Notes: generated by a model not told the origin, from the sequence alone. A stretch of 64,000 bases of DNA from Pantoea sp. 18069 (GCF_902706035.1 NZ_CACSJA010000002.1:62001-126000), one strand, 5' to 3'. Shown: positions 1-9,535, numbered from the stretch's first letter. A program made the numbers and translations.

Positions 1-1033
1 AGGTGGCGAGCAAGGTTTCCAGCGGGCGGCCGTAGAGAAAGCGCAGCACCGAGCGCTCCATCAGCGCACCCACCGCGGCCGCGGCCAGGAAAGACAGCGG
101 CACGGCCGCGAGCAGATACCAGTCAAATGCACCGGGCAAGTAGGCCTGGAACAGGTTCTGCACCATATAGGTCGCATAGGCGCCTATCATCATCAGCTCG
201 CCATGCGCCATGTTGATCACGCCCATCAGGCCGTAAGTGATCGCCAGGCCCAGCGCGACCAGCAGCAGGATGGAGCCCAGGCTGATGCCCGTGAATACCA
301 CGCCCAGGCGCTCGCCCCAGGCCAGGCGGTCGTCGACCTGGGCCAGCGAGCGCCGCAACTGGGCCTGCACCTTCTCGTCGCTCTCTTCGGCCAGCCGCGT
401 CTGCAGCATCAGCCGCGCCTGCGGCGAGCCGCTTTCGCCCAGCGACCAGGCGGCTTCGCGGCGCTGGTCCGCGTCGTCGCTGCCCAGCAGCGCGGCCGAG
501 CGCGCGAGTTCCAGCGACTGGCGCACGGCCGTGTCCTTTTCCTCGGACAGCGCGCGCTCGAGCAGCGGAATGGCCGCGGGCGAGGCCTGCTTGAGCATCG
601 CCTGCGCGGCTGCGCGGCGCAGCGCGGTGTCGGGCGCAAAAAGATTCAGTGCGGCCAGCGCGGCAGCTATCTCGCCGCGCAGCCGGTTGTTGTTCATGAC
701 TTCCTCGGCGTTGTCGGGAAGCGCCGCCGCCGCGCCCGTGACGGGGTCGCTGGCCTGGCCGCCGCGCACCACGAGCGCGCGGCCGTCGGCCAGCACCACG
801 GCGTCATCGGCGAGCGCGCGCAGATAGGGCGCCAGGGACGCATCGGGTTGCTGCAGCGCCGACTGGATGGCGGCAATGCGCGCATCCGAGTCGCCCTGCG
901 CCATCGCCAGCGCCTGCGCGGGCGTAAGCGCCTGGGCCGCCGTGGCGCCGAGCAGCGCACAAGCCAGCGCCGCCCGGCGCAGCAGGGCTGCCAGGGCCGG
1001 GCGCAAGCCCGTGGTCAGTAAATGTCCAAGCAT
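1..1033 (-). CDS. urtB: Urea ABC transporter permease UrtB (3' end outside window)
   Basis: This is the first permease of the Urt urea importer, in the inner membrane. The start ATG at 1033 (MLGHLLTTGLRP) opens a signal-like hydrophobic stretch. A roughly 200-residue, Ala-rich, helical periplasmic-type extension of the UrtB family follows (includes RREAAWSLGESGSPQARLML). The membrane domain typical of branched-chain/urea permeases then begins (LGSILLLVALGLAITYGLMG, then NMAHGELMMIGAYATY). The reading frame is open to base 1, so the C-terminal part is missing only because the window starts there. It follows urtA on the same strand with 92 bases between them, and is presumably followed by urtCDE outside the window. 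Confidence 0.93.
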   Translation of the reverse strand, partial: MLGHLLTTGLRPALAALLRRAALACALLGATAAQALTPAQALAMAQGDSDARIAAIQSALQQPDASLAPYLRALADDAVVLADGRALVVRGGQASDPVTGAAAALPDNAEEVMNNNRLRGEIAAALAALNLFAPDTALRRAAAQAMLKQASPAAIPLLERALSEEKDTAVRQSLELARSAALLGSDDADQRREAAWSLGESGSPQARLMLQTRLAEESDEKVQAQLRRSLAQVDDRLAWGERLGVVFTGISLGSILLLVALGLAITYGLMGVINMAHGELMMIGAYATYMVQNLFQAYLPGAFDWYLLAAVPLSFLAAAAVGALMERSVLRFLYGRPLETLLAT

Positions 1034-1092
1034 GGTGGTGCCGATTCCAATAAAGACGCGCGGCCTGCTCTGCAGACCGCGCCAAGCGAGGC

Positions 1093-1115
1093 GCAGCAGC
1101 GCGGCGCGCTGCTGC
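1093..1115. other. Intercistronic hairpin between urtA and urtB
   Basis: A perfect 10-bp stem (GCAGCAGCGC / GCGCTGCTGC) with a 3-base loop lies between the urtA stop and the urtB start. It has no T tract, so it does not look like a simple terminator. Such hairpins often protect the mRNA of a highly expressed binding-protein gene or attenuate read-through into the permease genes; that role is inferred here. Confidence 0.6.
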
Positions 1116-1125
1116 CGCGGTCAGA

Positions 1126-2394
1126 TCACTTTTTCTCTGGCTCGTCCTTCTTCTTGTCGTTGCCGGGGATGTACGGGCTCCAGGGCTTGGCCTTGACGGG
1201 TGCGGGCGTCTTCCAGACCACGTTGAACTGGCCGTCGGCCTTGATCTCGCCGATGAACACGTTCTTGTGCAGATGGTGATTCTTCTCGTCCATCTTGCTG
1301 ACGATGCCGCTGGGCGCCTTGAAGGTCTGGCCGGCCATCGCGGCGATGACCTTGTCCACGTTCGTGGTCTTGGCCTTTTCGACGGCCTGCTTCCACATGT
1401 GGATGCCGATGTAGGTGGCTTCCATCGGGTCGTTGGTCAGCGGCTTGTCCTTGTGGCCGGCGATGTTCTTGGCCTTGGCGTAATCGCTCCACTTCTTGAT
1501 GAACGCCGTGTTCTCGGGGTTCTTGATCGACATGAAGTAGTTCCAGGCCGCAAGGTGGCCGACCAGCGGCTTGGTGTCCACGCCGCGCAACTCTTCCTCA
1601 CCCACCGAGAAGGCCACCACGGGCACATCGGTGGCCTTGAGGCCGGCGTTGCCCAGTTCCTTGTAGAACGGCACGTTGGAGTCGCCGTTGATGGTCGACA
1701 CGACAGCCGTCTTGCCGCCCTGGCTGAACTTCTTGATGTCGGCAACGATGGTCTGGTAATCGCTGTGGCCGAACGGCGTGTACTTCTCGTCGATGTCGCT
1801 GTCCTTCACGCCCTTGGTCTTGAGATAGGCGCGCAGGATCTTGTTGGTGGTGCGCGGGTAGACGTAATCGGTGCCCAGCAGCACCCAGCGCTTGGCTGCG
1901 CCGCCGTCCTTGCTCATCAGGTAATCGACGGCCGGAATCGCCTGCTGGTTGGGCGCCGCGCCCGTGTAGAACACGTTCTTCGACAGCTCTTCGCCTTCGT
2001 ACTGCACGGGGTAGAACAGCAGGCCGTTCATTTCCTCGACCACGGGCAGCACCGACTTGCGGCTCACGCTGGTCCAGCCGCCAAAGATCACCGCGACCTT
2101 GTCCTGGCCCAGCAGCTGCTTGGTCTTCTCGGCAAACAGCGGCCAGTTCGATGCGGGGTCGACCACCACGGGCTCGAGCTTCTTGCCCAGCACGCCGCCC
2201 GCGGCATTGATCTCATCGATGGCCATCAGCACCGTGTCCTTGAGCACGGTCTCAGAAATCGCCATCGTGCCCGACAGGCTGTGCAGCACGCCGACCTTGA
2301 TGGTGTCCGCGGCCCATGCCGGCATGGCACCGAAACCCAGGCCGGCGACGGCTGCCGCGGCAGCAAGGGATTGAAGGGTGAAACGACGATGCAT
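1126..2394 (-). CDS. urtA: Urea ABC transporter substrate-binding protein UrtA
   Basis: This is the periplasmic urea-binding protein of the Urt importer, 422 residues. The start at 2394 (MHRRFTLQSLAAAAAVAG) is chosen over upstream codons because AGGAG lies at good spacing and the signal peptide ends at AWA-ADTIKVGVLHSLSG. The Peripla_BP family features typical of UrtA are present: GTMAISETVLKDTVLMAIDE, ASNWPLFAEKTKQLL and VIFGGWTSVSRKSVLPV. The C-terminus is a charged Lys-rich tail. The gene heads the urt operon and lies beside the urease genes, so the pair imports and hydrolyses urea for nitrogen. Confidence 0.96.
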   Translation of the reverse strand: MHRRFTLQSLAAAAAVAGLGFGAMPAWAADTIKVGVLHSLSGTMAISETVLKDTVLMAIDEINAAGGVLGKKLEPVVVDPASNWPLFAEKTKQLLGQDKVAVIFGGWTSVSRKSVLPVVEEMNGLLFYPVQYEGEELSKNVFYTGAAPNQQAIPAVDYLMSKDGGAAKRWVLLGTDYVYPRTTNKILRAYLKTKGVKDSDIDEKYTPFGHSDYQTIVADIKKFSQGGKTAVVSTINGDSNVPFYKELGNAGLKATDVPVVAFSVGEEELRGVDTKPLVGHLAAWNYFMSIKNPENTAFIKKWSDYAKAKNIAGHKDKPLTNDPMEATYIGIHMWKQAVEKAKTTNVDKVIAAMAGQTFKAPSGIVSKMDEKNHHLHKNVFIGEIKADGQFNVVWKTPAPVKAKPWSPYIPGNDKKKDEPEKK

Positions 2395-2493
2395 GGTCAG
2401 CGGCTCCTGAGGTGGTTGAACAGGTGCCGCGAAAACCCTCGGCTTTGTTGCGCACCATGGAACCAATGCTAGGGAGGGAGCCGCTTTCGGGAT

Positions 2494-2511
2494 ATACGCC
2501 GGATGGCGTAT
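2494..2511. promoter_or_regulatory. 18-bp inverted repeat upstream of urtA
   Basis: Perfect 7-bp arms ATACGCC and GGCGTAT are separated by GGAT. The dyad lies 100-117 bases before the urtA start, in its promoter region. It is a plausible operator, perhaps for the LuxR-type response regulator at 4936-5913; the partner is inference. Confidence 0.5.
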
Positions 2512-2568
2512 GGGGCGAGCGCCGGGAACGCGTTCTGACTGAATGCCCGGCTGCAAGGTCCGTATGGA

Positions 2569-2694
2569 CTACAACCGCCCCGCCTCTATGTCGGCCCGCA
2601 GCAGATCGTTCGCCCGCGTCTGCCAGCCCTTGCCTGTGGCCTTGAGCGCGGCCAGCACGTCCTGGTCGAAGCGGATGGTGGTAGCCAGTTCTAC
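2569..2694 (-). pseudogene. BrnA/DUF4415-type antitoxin C-terminal fragment
   Basis: The minus strand encodes VELATTIRFDQDVLAALKAT followed by GKGWQTRANDLLRADIEAGRL and a TAG stop at 2569. The pattern TIRFD-DVL-A-KATGKGWQTR-N--LR is the ribbon-helix-helix segment of BrnA-type antitoxins. No in-frame start and no toxin partner (BrnT) remain. A second frame just upstream reads MPEYVAFSRM and stops, which suggests a frameshifted N-terminus. It is best read as a dead remnant that marks a former insertion between urtA and the neighbouring exporter gene. Confidence 0.55.
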
Positions 2695-2786
2695 ATGCGA
2701 GAAAAAGCGACATATTCCGGCATGCAATGGCCCCAGCAACGGTTCAGTATCAGTCTCACACAGGCTTACGCGGAATCATTCACACC

Positions 2787-4187
2787 ATGGTTTTTCGCGA
2801 CAAACGCTTTCTTCTGGCGCTGGGTTGCACGCTGTCTCAGCAAGTGATGCTGGCGCTTTCCACTTACTACATCGCGTTGGCGGGTGCCTGCCTGGCGTTG
2901 GGAAACACCGATCGCGTGCTGTCGCTCATTTCTCTCTTTTTCACTTTCGCGCTGCTGGCCTATATCGCCAGCTCGATTGCGACGCTTTTCTCCACCCGAG
3001 CAGCCAATCGAATCTGGAAAAAGTACGCCAGCACCACACTGCGTGAATCGACCCAAAGCCTGCAATACGCCTCGGTCAAAAACAGCAAGTCCATTGCCCA
3101 ATGGCTTGGCGCAGAAGCCTTGCCGACCATTGCGCATGCCTGTGATTTCTATCTCGGCATGGCTTCTGTGGCCCTCAACATTGTTTTGACGCTCGCGGTT
3201 TTCTACGTGACCGTGGGCTGGAAGATCGCTTCGGCCATCGCGGCTTCACTGCTGGTTTCCTTTGCGCTGGTGGTGATGCTGCGCCACACCATCGAGATTT
3301 CCGCCGGAGCAATGCAACAACGCCGGCAGGACGCGCTGCTGTCCATCGAGCCCACCTGGACAGCCTCTTTGTTCGGCAACCGAAAGATGCGGGATGCAGG
3401 CCTTCGCTCCCTCGATAAGAAAACGCAGCGCTATTTCCGCGAGATCAACAGGTATGTGCTGCTGGAGCAGTTCGTTGCTTGCGGCCCCATCATCATTTCA
3501 ACCATGGCGCTGATTGGGCTCCTTCAGTTCACGGATCTGTTGACGGCTTCCATTGCCGGCGCGCTGGTCGCGCTGCTTCCGCGCAGCCTGCAGGTGTTTG
3601 GCAATGTGCATGCGCTGAGCATCTATCTGAGCCAATTCTTTCTGATCAGGGCCAAGTTGCGCAATCTCGATGGATTCTGCGCCGGCCTCGATAGATACGT
3701 GCCTATGCATGAAGCGCCATTGCAATCCGTTTCCGTCTGGGACAGCTTTGCGCAAAAGGAGATTCAGCCCGCAGACTTGCTCAAGAAACTGCAAAGCAAA
3801 GGAAGTGGGCGCTACCTGGTGACAGGAGAGAACGGCTCGGGAAAATCGACCTTGCTGAAGATCATCAAGGACAGGGCTGCCGACGCGATATTGGTCACGC
3901 CGGAGACCCATTTTCTCGAATCCCGCAGCGATCTTTCGACAGGCCAGAGGCGGCTCAAGGAAATCGAGAATGCGCTTTCAATGGATCCACCGGTGTTGAT
4001 GCTGGATGAGTGGGATGCCAATCTGGATGAGGACAATTGCGGGAAGATTGATCTGCTGCTGGAGCAAGCCGCCAAGCGAATGGTTGTCATCGAGGTGCGG
4101 CATCTGCGGCCGGGAGTTCATTCGAACGCTCAGCCTTGGTCTTTCGACATGGCCGCCGCGACCGGACCAGGACGAACGAAGTCCTGA
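2787..4187 (+). CDS. ABC transporter with fused membrane and ATPase domains (exporter-like)
   Basis: The protein is about 466 residues from MVFRDKRFLLALG; an ATG at 2727 would add 20 residues and cannot be excluded, as neither has a clear ribosome site. The N-terminal 300 residues hold about six membrane segments of the type I exporter fold. The ATPase half has Walker A GENGSGKST, signature LSTGQRRL and Walker B VLMLDEWDANLD. The DEW form in place of DEP recalls the cyclic-peptide/siderophore exporter group (PvdE/SyrD). The ATPase domain is short. The gene is visibly less GC-rich than its neighbours and stands opposite to the urt genes, next to an antitoxin fragment, so it is probably acquired. 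The substrate is unknown. Confidence 0.75.
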   Translation: MVFRDKRFLLALGCTLSQQVMLALSTYYIALAGACLALGNTDRVLSLISLFFTFALLAYIASSIATLFSTRAANRIWKKYASTTLRESTQSLQYASVKNSKSIAQWLGAEALPTIAHACDFYLGMASVALNIVLTLAVFYVTVGWKIASAIAASLLVSFALVVMLRHTIEISAGAMQQRRQDALLSIEPTWTASLFGNRKMRDAGLRSLDKKTQRYFREINRYVLLEQFVACGPIIISTMALIGLLQFTDLLTASIAGALVALLPRSLQVFGNVHALSIYLSQFFLIRAKLRNLDGFCAGLDRYVPMHEAPLQSVSVWDSFAQKEIQPADLLKKLQSKGSGRYLVTGENGSGKSTLLKIIKDRAADAILVTPETHFLESRSDLSTGQRRLKEIENALSMDPPVLMLDEWDANLDEDNCGKIDLLLEQAAKRMVVIEVRHLRPGVHSNAQPWSFDMAAATGPGRTKS

Positions 4188-4206
4188 AAGTTGTTTGAAT
4201 ACCGGG

Positions 4207-4298
4207 GCTTCGACGGGCGCGCCGAGCGAGGCTCAGCCCGAACGGATTTTTTCGGCATGCCCTGAGCCACCGTTGGCCCTGAGCTTGGCGCAGGGCAC
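4207..4298. repeat. Dispersed short palindromic repeats
   Basis: Two degenerate copies of a short repeat common between genes in Burkholderiales and Xanthomonadales lie here. One has CTTCGACGGG with GGCTCAGCCCGAACGG. The other is CCCTGAGCTTGGCGCAGGG, an imperfect dyad. They fill the gap between the exporter gene and the ankyrin gene. A terminator role for the convergent genes is possible. Confidence 0.55.
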
Positions 4299-4324
4299 CC
4301 TGTAGAAGGGCCGGGCAAAAACCC

Positions 4325-4864
4325 TCAGGGCTGAGCCCCCTGCCCGCGCAACACCGCCACCGCCTCCTGCGCCCCCATGGCCAGCGCGCAGCCCAGGGGC
4401 GTCGTGCCTTGCGCATCAGTGGCGTCCACCCGCGCGCCGCGCGCTATCAGCAATTGCATGATGTCCAGGCGATTGAACATGGCCGCGAACATCAGCGGCG
4501 TGCGGCCGTCGAGCGACGGGCTGTCTACGCCCGCGCCATGGTCGAGCAGCAGCTCGGCCATGGCCAGGTCGCCCTTGAAGGCCACGCCGGCCAGCGGCGT
4601 CTGGCCGCGCAGATTGGGCAGCGCGGCGTCGGCACCATGCTGCAGCAGCAAGGCCGCCGCGGCAGCATGGCCGTGGTAGCTCGCGAGCATCAGCAGGCTG
4701 TCGCCCTTGGCGTTGCGCAGATCGGGCGCCAGGCCCGCGGCCAGCCATTGCGCGAGGCTGTCGGCATCGCCGCTGCGCGCGGCGTCGAACACCTTGTCGG
4801 CAAAGGCCAGCGTTGCATCGTCAAGGCCTTCGGGCGCGGGGGAAGTGGAGGTTTCTTGCGTCAT
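4325..4864 (-). CDS. Ankyrin-repeat protein
   Basis: This is a 179-residue protein from MTQETSTSPAPEG. A more upstream ATG at 4939 would overlap the response regulator stop and has no family support. Four to five ankyrin repeats are visible, for example GDSLLMLASYHGHAAAAALL, GQTPLAGVAFKGDLAMAELL, GRTPLMFAAMFNRLDIMQLL and GTTPLGCALAMGAQEAVAVL. No signal peptide is seen, so it is probably cytoplasmic and mediates protein contacts. It follows the response regulator on the same strand with a 71-base gap and probably belongs to the same transcript, but a role in the urea response is not shown. Confidence 0.85.
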   Translation of the reverse strand: MTQETSTSPAPEGLDDATLAFADKVFDAARSGDADSLAQWLAAGLAPDLRNAKGDSLLMLASYHGHAAAAALLLQHGADAALPNLRGQTPLAGVAFKGDLAMAELLLDHGAGVDSPSLDGRTPLMFAAMFNRLDIMQLLIARGARVDATDAQGTTPLGCALAMGAQEAVAVLRGQGAQP

Positions 4865-4935
4865 GGCGACCAGTGTAGACAGGCCGGCACCGCGCCGGGG
4901 TTGGAAATCTGGATGGCGAAGATTGCCAATCCTCA

Positions 4936-5913
4936 TCACGCCGGCAGCCGCGCCATGGCCATGGCCGCGGCGGCGGTGCGCGTTTCCACGCCCAGCTTGG
5001 CGAAGATGCGCTCGAGATGCTTTTTCACCGTCGCCGGGCTGCAGCCGACGATGTCGGCGATGTCGCGGTTGATCTTGCCCTGGGCGAGCCAGTAGAGCAC
5101 TTCGGCTTCCTTGGCGGTGATGCCAAAGCCCTGGCGCAGCGTTTCGCGCGCGGCGAGATCCGATTCCTCGCGCATCACCAGCAGCAGCTCGCCTGGTCCG
5201 GACTCATCGGCTTCGGGCGAAGGCGGATGCAGGCGCAGCACCACGGGACCATGGCCGTGATCGAAGGTCCAGCGCGGCGGCTCCAGCTGCAGCGCCAGCG
5301 TGGGCTGCTGGCGTTGAATCCAGGCCGTGATGTCGTCGGGCAGCACGGCGCGCAGGCCTTCGAGCCCGAGGTGGCGGCGCAGCAGTTCGCGCGCCAGCGG
5401 CGTCTGCCACAGCACGCGGCCATCGGCGGCGCGCACCGTGAGGCTGGCATAGCCGAACGCGTCGAGCGCGCTGCGCGCCTGCACGGCCTGCTGCTGCTGG
5501 GCGCGCGCGCGCCGCGCCGTGCCCAGGTGCACGCCCATGCGCGCCAGCACTTCGGCGGGCTTGATCGGCTTGGTCACATAGTCGACGCCGCCGGCCGCAA
5601 GCGCGGCGATCAGGTGCTCGGTCTCGGTCAGGCCGGTCATGAAGACAATGGGAATTGCGGCCGTGTGCGCATCGGCCTTGAGGCGCCGCGCGACTTCGAA
5701 GCCGTCCATGCCGGGCATCATGGCGTCGAGCAGCACGATGTCGGGCAGGGCCTGGGCGGCGCGTGCCAGCGCGGCTTCGCCGCTGGTCGCGACCAGCACG
5801 ATATAGCCCGCGGCATCGAGCGCGTCATGCAGCATCGCGAGGTTGTCGGGCACATCGTCGACGATCAGCACCAGGTTGGCGTCGCGGGTGGGGGTGGGGG
5901 AAAAATCCATCAT
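4936..5913 (-). CDS. LuxR/NarL-type response regulator
   Basis: This is a 325-residue DNA-binding partner of the upstream kinase. The receiver domain (about residues 10-130) has VLIVDDV, the phospho-acceptor Asp in LLDAMMPGMDGF and the conserved Lys in VTKPIKP. A middle segment of about 130 residues with no clear family follows. The C-terminal helix-turn-helix is LuxR type (FGITAKEAEVLYWLAQGKIN, CSPATVKKHLERIFAKLGVE). Its ATG at 5913 overlaps the kinase stop codon (TGATG), so the two are translationally coupled. Its likely targets are the nearby urea genes. Confidence 0.92.
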   Translation of the reverse strand: MMDFSPTPTRDANLVLIVDDVPDNLAMLHDALDAAGYIVLVATSGEAALARAAQALPDIVLLDAMMPGMDGFEVARRLKADAHTAAIPIVFMTGLTETEHLIAALAAGGVDYVTKPIKPAEVLARMGVHLGTARRARAQQQQAVQARSALDAFGYASLTVRAADGRVLWQTPLARELLRRHLGLEGLRAVLPDDITAWIQRQQPTLALQLEPPRWTFDHGHGPVVLRLHPPSPEADESGPGELLLVMREESDLAARETLRQGFGITAKEAEVLYWLAQGKINRDIADIVGCSPATVKKHLERIFAKLGVETRTAAAAMAMARLPA

Positions 5914-8900
5914 CAAGCCTGTTGTGCGGAGCCGGGTTGGTGAAGTTGCGCGGCCATGGCCTCGAACTGGAACTGCTGGGCCTGCGCCTGCAGCCTGCGC
6001 CAGGCGGGTGCGGCCTGCGGGTAGTCCTGCGCGAGCTGGGCCAGCGCCTGGACCACGCCGCGCACATAGCCCCATTCGATGGCCTGGCGCAAGGCCGTGA
6101 GCGCGGCCGGCGGCACGCCGTCCAGGCCGGTATCGGTGTCTTCGGCGTGCGTGACCCGCGGCGGCGGCGGCGCGCTGCGCCACACGAGTTCGAGCCGGTC
6201 TTCCAGCCACTGCAGCAGCTCGCTGTGGCGCACCGGCTTGACCAGAAAATCCTGCGGCGTGATGCCTACGTCGTTGGGCATTTCACGGTCGAATGCGTTG
6301 GCCGAAACGATGGCGCAGGCGACTTCGCCCAGCGGCATCTGCCGCAACTGGCGCAGGCATTCCCAGCCGTCCATTCCCGGCATCGCCAGGTCCATGAAGA
6401 TCGCCTGCGGGCGGTAGCCCGCGGCCAGCAGCGCCAGCGCTTCCTGTCCGTTGGCCGCGTGCTGCACCGCAAAGCCCAGCGGCACCAGCAGTTGCGCGAG
6501 CAGCTCGCGGTCGGCCTCCTCGTTGTCGACGACCAGCAGCCGGCGCGTCGCGCCCAGATAGCCCACGGGCCGTGGCGCGGCGGGCCGCGCAGCGGGCCCG
6601 CGTTCTAGCGACGGCAGGAACAGGCGGATATGGAAGGCCGCGCCCTGCCCTGTCTGGCTGCTCACGCTCAGCGCCCCGCCCATGAGTTCGGTCAGCATCT
6701 TGGCCATGGTCAGCCCCAGACCCGCGCCCGCGCTCGCCTGCGCGCCCGAGCCGCGCGCGAACGGCTCGAAGACCTGGGCCTGCTCGGCTTCGCTCAGGCC
6801 CGGGCCGGTATCGATCACCGACACATAGGCCATCTGCCGGCTGTGGCGCACGCGCAGGGTGACCGAGCCGCGCACCGTGAACTTGATGGCGTTGCCCAGC
6901 AGATTGAACAGGATCTGCCGCAGGCGCTTCTCATCGGTGCGCACCCATTCGGGAAGCAGGCCTTCGGGCTCGTAGTGGAAGCTCAGGCCCTTGGCTGCGG
7001 CCTGGAGTTCGAACATGCCGGCCATCTCCTGCAGGCCCGCGGCGAACTGCATGGGCTGGACCTGCAGCGCGAGCTTGCCCGATTCGATGCGCGCGATGTC
7101 CAGCGTGCCTTCGATCAGCGACAACAGGTGCTCGCCGCCACGGCGTATCACGGCCACGGCCTGACGCCGGTGGGGCGGCACTTCGGCGTCTTCGCCCATG
7201 AGCTGGGCATAGCCCAGGATGCTGTTGAGCGGCGTGCGCAGCTCGTGGCTGATGGCGCTGATATAGCGGCTCTTGGCCTGGTTGGCAAGATCGGCCGCGC
7301 GGCGCGCATCTTCGGCCACGGTGCGTGCGTCCTCGGCCGCGCGCCGCGCCTGCTGCAACTGACCATCGGTCGCGCGGTGCAGTGCGATTTCGCGCACCAG
7401 CAGCCCGGTCTGGCGGTTCGACTCCTGCTGCGCGACCTTGCGGCTGTGCTGGGCCAGCACCAGCCACCAGGCGACCACGCCCGAGATCAGCAGCAGGCCC
7501 ACGCCCACCTTGAGCAGCACCGTCTGCACCAGGCTTTGGGCCCCGGCCAGCGCCGCGGCCTGCCCTTCCCCCGGCAGGCTGCGCGTGAGCGTCTGCAGCT
7601 CCAGCAGATACAGCAGGCCGATCACGGCCGCGAGCGTGGGCACGATCAGCAGCATCAGCAGCATGAAGTGCAGCAGTCCCTTGTCGAGCAGGCGCCACAT
7701 GCGCGCCGGCAACAGGCGCCGCGCCGCCGCGCGCCACTGCACCGCCAGATGCGCCTGGGGCCGGCACAGGTCGCCGCAGCGCGCATCGAGCGTGCAGCAC
7801 AGCGAGCAGATGCCGCCCTGGTAGGCGGGGCAGTGCACCATGTCGGGTGCTTCGTATTCGCGCTCGCAGACCACGCAGCGCTGCAGGCGCGGCGGGCCCG
7901 CGGACCGCTGCGCCGCACAGCCGGTCGCCTCCATGGCCTGCGCGGACGTCGAAGCCGGCACCAGGTAGTAGCGCCCGCGCGTCCACCAGGCGATCAGCGG
8001 CGAGGCCACCAGCGCCACCAGCATGGCGATCAGCGCCGAGAACGCCTGCGCCAGCGGCCCGAACGCGCCCAGGTGGGCGGCCACCGACAGCAGCGACGAC
8101 AAGGCCATCGCGCCCACGCCCACGGGGTTGATGTCGTACAGCCGCGCGCGCTTGAACTCTATGCCGCGCGGCGACCAGCCCAGCGGCTTGTTGATCACCA
8201 GATCGGCGACCACGGCCATGATCCAGGCGATGGCGAGATTTGAATACAGGCCCAGCACTTCGCCCAGCGCGCGGAACACGTTCATCTCCATCAGCATCAA
8301 GGCGATCAGCGTGTTGAACACCACCCACACCACGCGCCCCGGGTGGCTGTGCGTGACGCGCGAGAAGAAGTTGCTCCAGGCCAGCGAGCCCGCATAGGCA
8401 TTGGTCACATTGATCTTGAGCTGCGACAGCACGACGAACAGCGCCGTCGCCGCCACGGCCCAGCCGTAATCCGGGAACACATAGTTGTAGGCCGCCAGAT
8501 ACATCTGGTTCGGGTCCACCGCATGGTCGGGCGGCACGGCCTGCGAAATGGCCAGATAGGCCAGCAAGGCGCCGCCCAGCATTTTCGCCACGCCCAGCAG
8601 CACCCAGCCCGGCCCGCCCAGCATCACCGCGCCCCACCAGCGCCAGCGGTTGGCCTGCGTGCGCACCGGCATGAAGCGCAGATAGTCGGCCTGCTCGCCC
8701 ATCTGCGTGATCAGCGCAATGCCCACCGTCAGCCCGGCACCAAAAAGAGGCAGACTGAAGCCTGCCATCTGGCCTTCGCGCAGCTGGCTTGCACCCGGAT
8801 AGTGCAGCACTTCGGAGAACACCCCAGGCTGGTGCAGCAACACAAACACGAAGGGCACGATCAGCATCAGCAGCCACAGCGGCTGCGTCCAGACCTGCAG

Positions 8901-9470
8901 CCGGCTGATCGCCGACACGCCATGCGTGACCAGCGGAATCACCACCAGCGCACAGATCAGATAGCCCCAGCGCGGCGGAATATCGAGCGCGAGCTCCAGC
9001 GCATAGGCCATCACGGCCGCCTCGAGCGCGAAGAAGATGAAGGTGAAACTCGCGTAGATCAGCGACGTGATGCTCGAACCGATATAGCCGAAGCCCGCGC
9101 CGCGCGTGAGCAGGTCCATGTCGACGCCGTGGCGCGCCGCATAGACGCTGATCGGCAGGCCCGCCGCGAAGATGATCAGCCCGGTGCAGACGATGGCCCA
9201 GAACGCATTGATGAAGCCGTACTGCACCAGCAGCGTCGCGCCCACGGCTTCGAGCACCAGGAACGAGGCCGCGCCAAACGCGGTATGCGCCACACCCCAC
9301 TCCGACCAGCGGCGCGCGCGCTGCGGCGTGTAGCGCAGCGCATAGTCCTCGAGCGTCTCGGTCGCGACCCAGCGGTTGTAGTCGCGCCGCACCTTGACCA
9401 CGCGCTGCTGCGCGGGCGCGGGCGCGCTGTCGGTTTCGGGGCGGGGCGCGGCGTGCGTCGTGTGGTCCAT
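5913..9470 (-). CDS. Hybrid histidine kinase with N-terminal NCS1-type permease domain
   Basis: This is an 1185-residue membrane sensor. Residues about 40-500 form a multi-spanning NCS1 (purine/cytosine/allantoin) permease-like domain, with the motif region [20 protein letters not shown] Cys-rich segment at about 528-570 ([22 protein letters not shown]) looks metal-binding. Two more membrane helices follow. The kinase core has [18 protein letters not shown] near residue 740, and an ATPase domain with N box LLGNAIKF and G boxes [11 protein letters not shown] and GAGLGL. A receiver at about 977-1093 has its Asp in [12 protein letters not shown], and a helical tail ends the protein. It lies between urtA and ureA and is divergent from ureA, so it plausibly senses or carries a nitrogen compound such as urea. 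It is a candidate transceptor. Confidence 0.9.
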   Translation of the reverse strand: MDHTTHAAPRPETDSAPAPAQQRVVKVRRDYNRWVATETLEDYALRYTPQRARRWSEWGVAHTAFGAASFLVLEAVGATLLVQYGFINAFWAIVCTGLIIFAAGLPISVYAARHGVDMDLLTRGAGFGYIGSSITSLIYASFTFIFFALEAAVMAYALELALDIPPRWGYLICALVVIPLVTHGVSAISRLQVWTQPLWLLMLIVPFVFVLLHQPGVFSEVLHYPGASQLREGQMAGFSLPLFGAGLTVGIALITQMGEQADYLRFMPVRTQANRWRWWGAVMLGGPGWVLLGVAKMLGGALLAYLAISQAVPPDHAVDPNQMYLAAYNYVFPDYGWAVAATALFVVLSQLKINVTNAYAGSLAWSNFFSRVTHSHPGRVVWVVFNTLIALMLMEMNVFRALGEVLGLYSNLAIAWIMAVVADLVINKPLGWSPRGIEFKRARLYDINPVGVGAMALSSLLSVAAHLGAFGPLAQAFSALIAMLVALVASPLIAWWTRGRYYLVPASTSAQAMEATGCAAQRSAGPPRLQRCVVCEREYEAPDMVHCPAYQGGICSLCCTLDARCGDLCRPQAHLAVQWRAAARRLLPARMWRLLDKGLLHFMLLMLLIVPTLAAVIGLLYLLELQTLTRSLPGEGQAAALAGAQSLVQTVLLKVGVGLLLISGVVAWWLVLAQHSRKVAQQESNRQTGLLVREIALHRATDGQLQQARRAAEDARTVAEDARRAADLANQAKSRYISAISHELRTPLNSILGYAQLMGEDAEVPPHRRQAVAVIRRGGEHLLSLIEGTLDIARIESGKLALQVQPMQFAAGLQEMAGMFELQAAAKGLSFHYEPEGLLPEWVRTDEKRLRQILFNLLGNAIKFTVRGSVTLRVRHSRQMAYVSVIDTGPGLSEAEQAQVFEPFARGSGAQASAGAGLGLTMAKMLTELMGGALSVSSQTGQGAAFHIRLFLPSLERGPAARPAAPRPVGYLGATRRLLVVDNEEADRELLAQLLVPLGFAVQHAANGQEALALLAAGYRPQAIFMDLAMPGMDGWECLRQLRQMPLGEVACAIVSANAFDREMPNDVGITPQDFLVKPVRHSELLQWLEDRLELVWRSAPPPPRVTHAEDTDTGLDGVPPAALTALRQAIEWGYVRGVVQALAQLAQDYPQAAPAWRRLQAQAQQFQFEAMAAQLHQPGSAQQA

Positions 9471-9477
9471 GGCGTCA

Positions 9478-9493
9478 AAGCTGCCTGCAGCTT
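9478..9493. promoter_or_regulatory. 16-bp inverted repeat in the kinase/ureA divergent promoter region
   Basis: Arms AAGCTGC and GCAGCTT flank a CT centre. It lies 8 bases before the kinase start and about 43 bases before the -24 element of the ureA promoter, so one bound protein could affect both directions. The binding protein is unknown. Confidence 0.45.
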
Positions 9494-9535
9494 CTGTGCC
9501 ATGTCACCGCAGCCCGGGAGGCGCGGGAGCCCACA

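Noticed and set aside
2440..2470. Possible sigma-54 promoter for urtA
   Set aside because: GG and GC can be found but the spacing is off by one in either choice and the rest of the consensus is poor.
6630..8243. A 537-codon open frame antisense to the kinase gene
   Set aside because: High GC leaves long open frames opposite real genes. The translation is low-complexity Arg/His/Gln-rich with no domain, while the minus-strand kinase reads as a full protein.
9488..9502. A second sigma-54-like element on the minus strand (TGGCAC-N5-CTGC) before the kinase gene
   Set aside because: It would start transcription about six bases before the kinase ATG, leaving no ribosome site, and the -12 half is imperfect.
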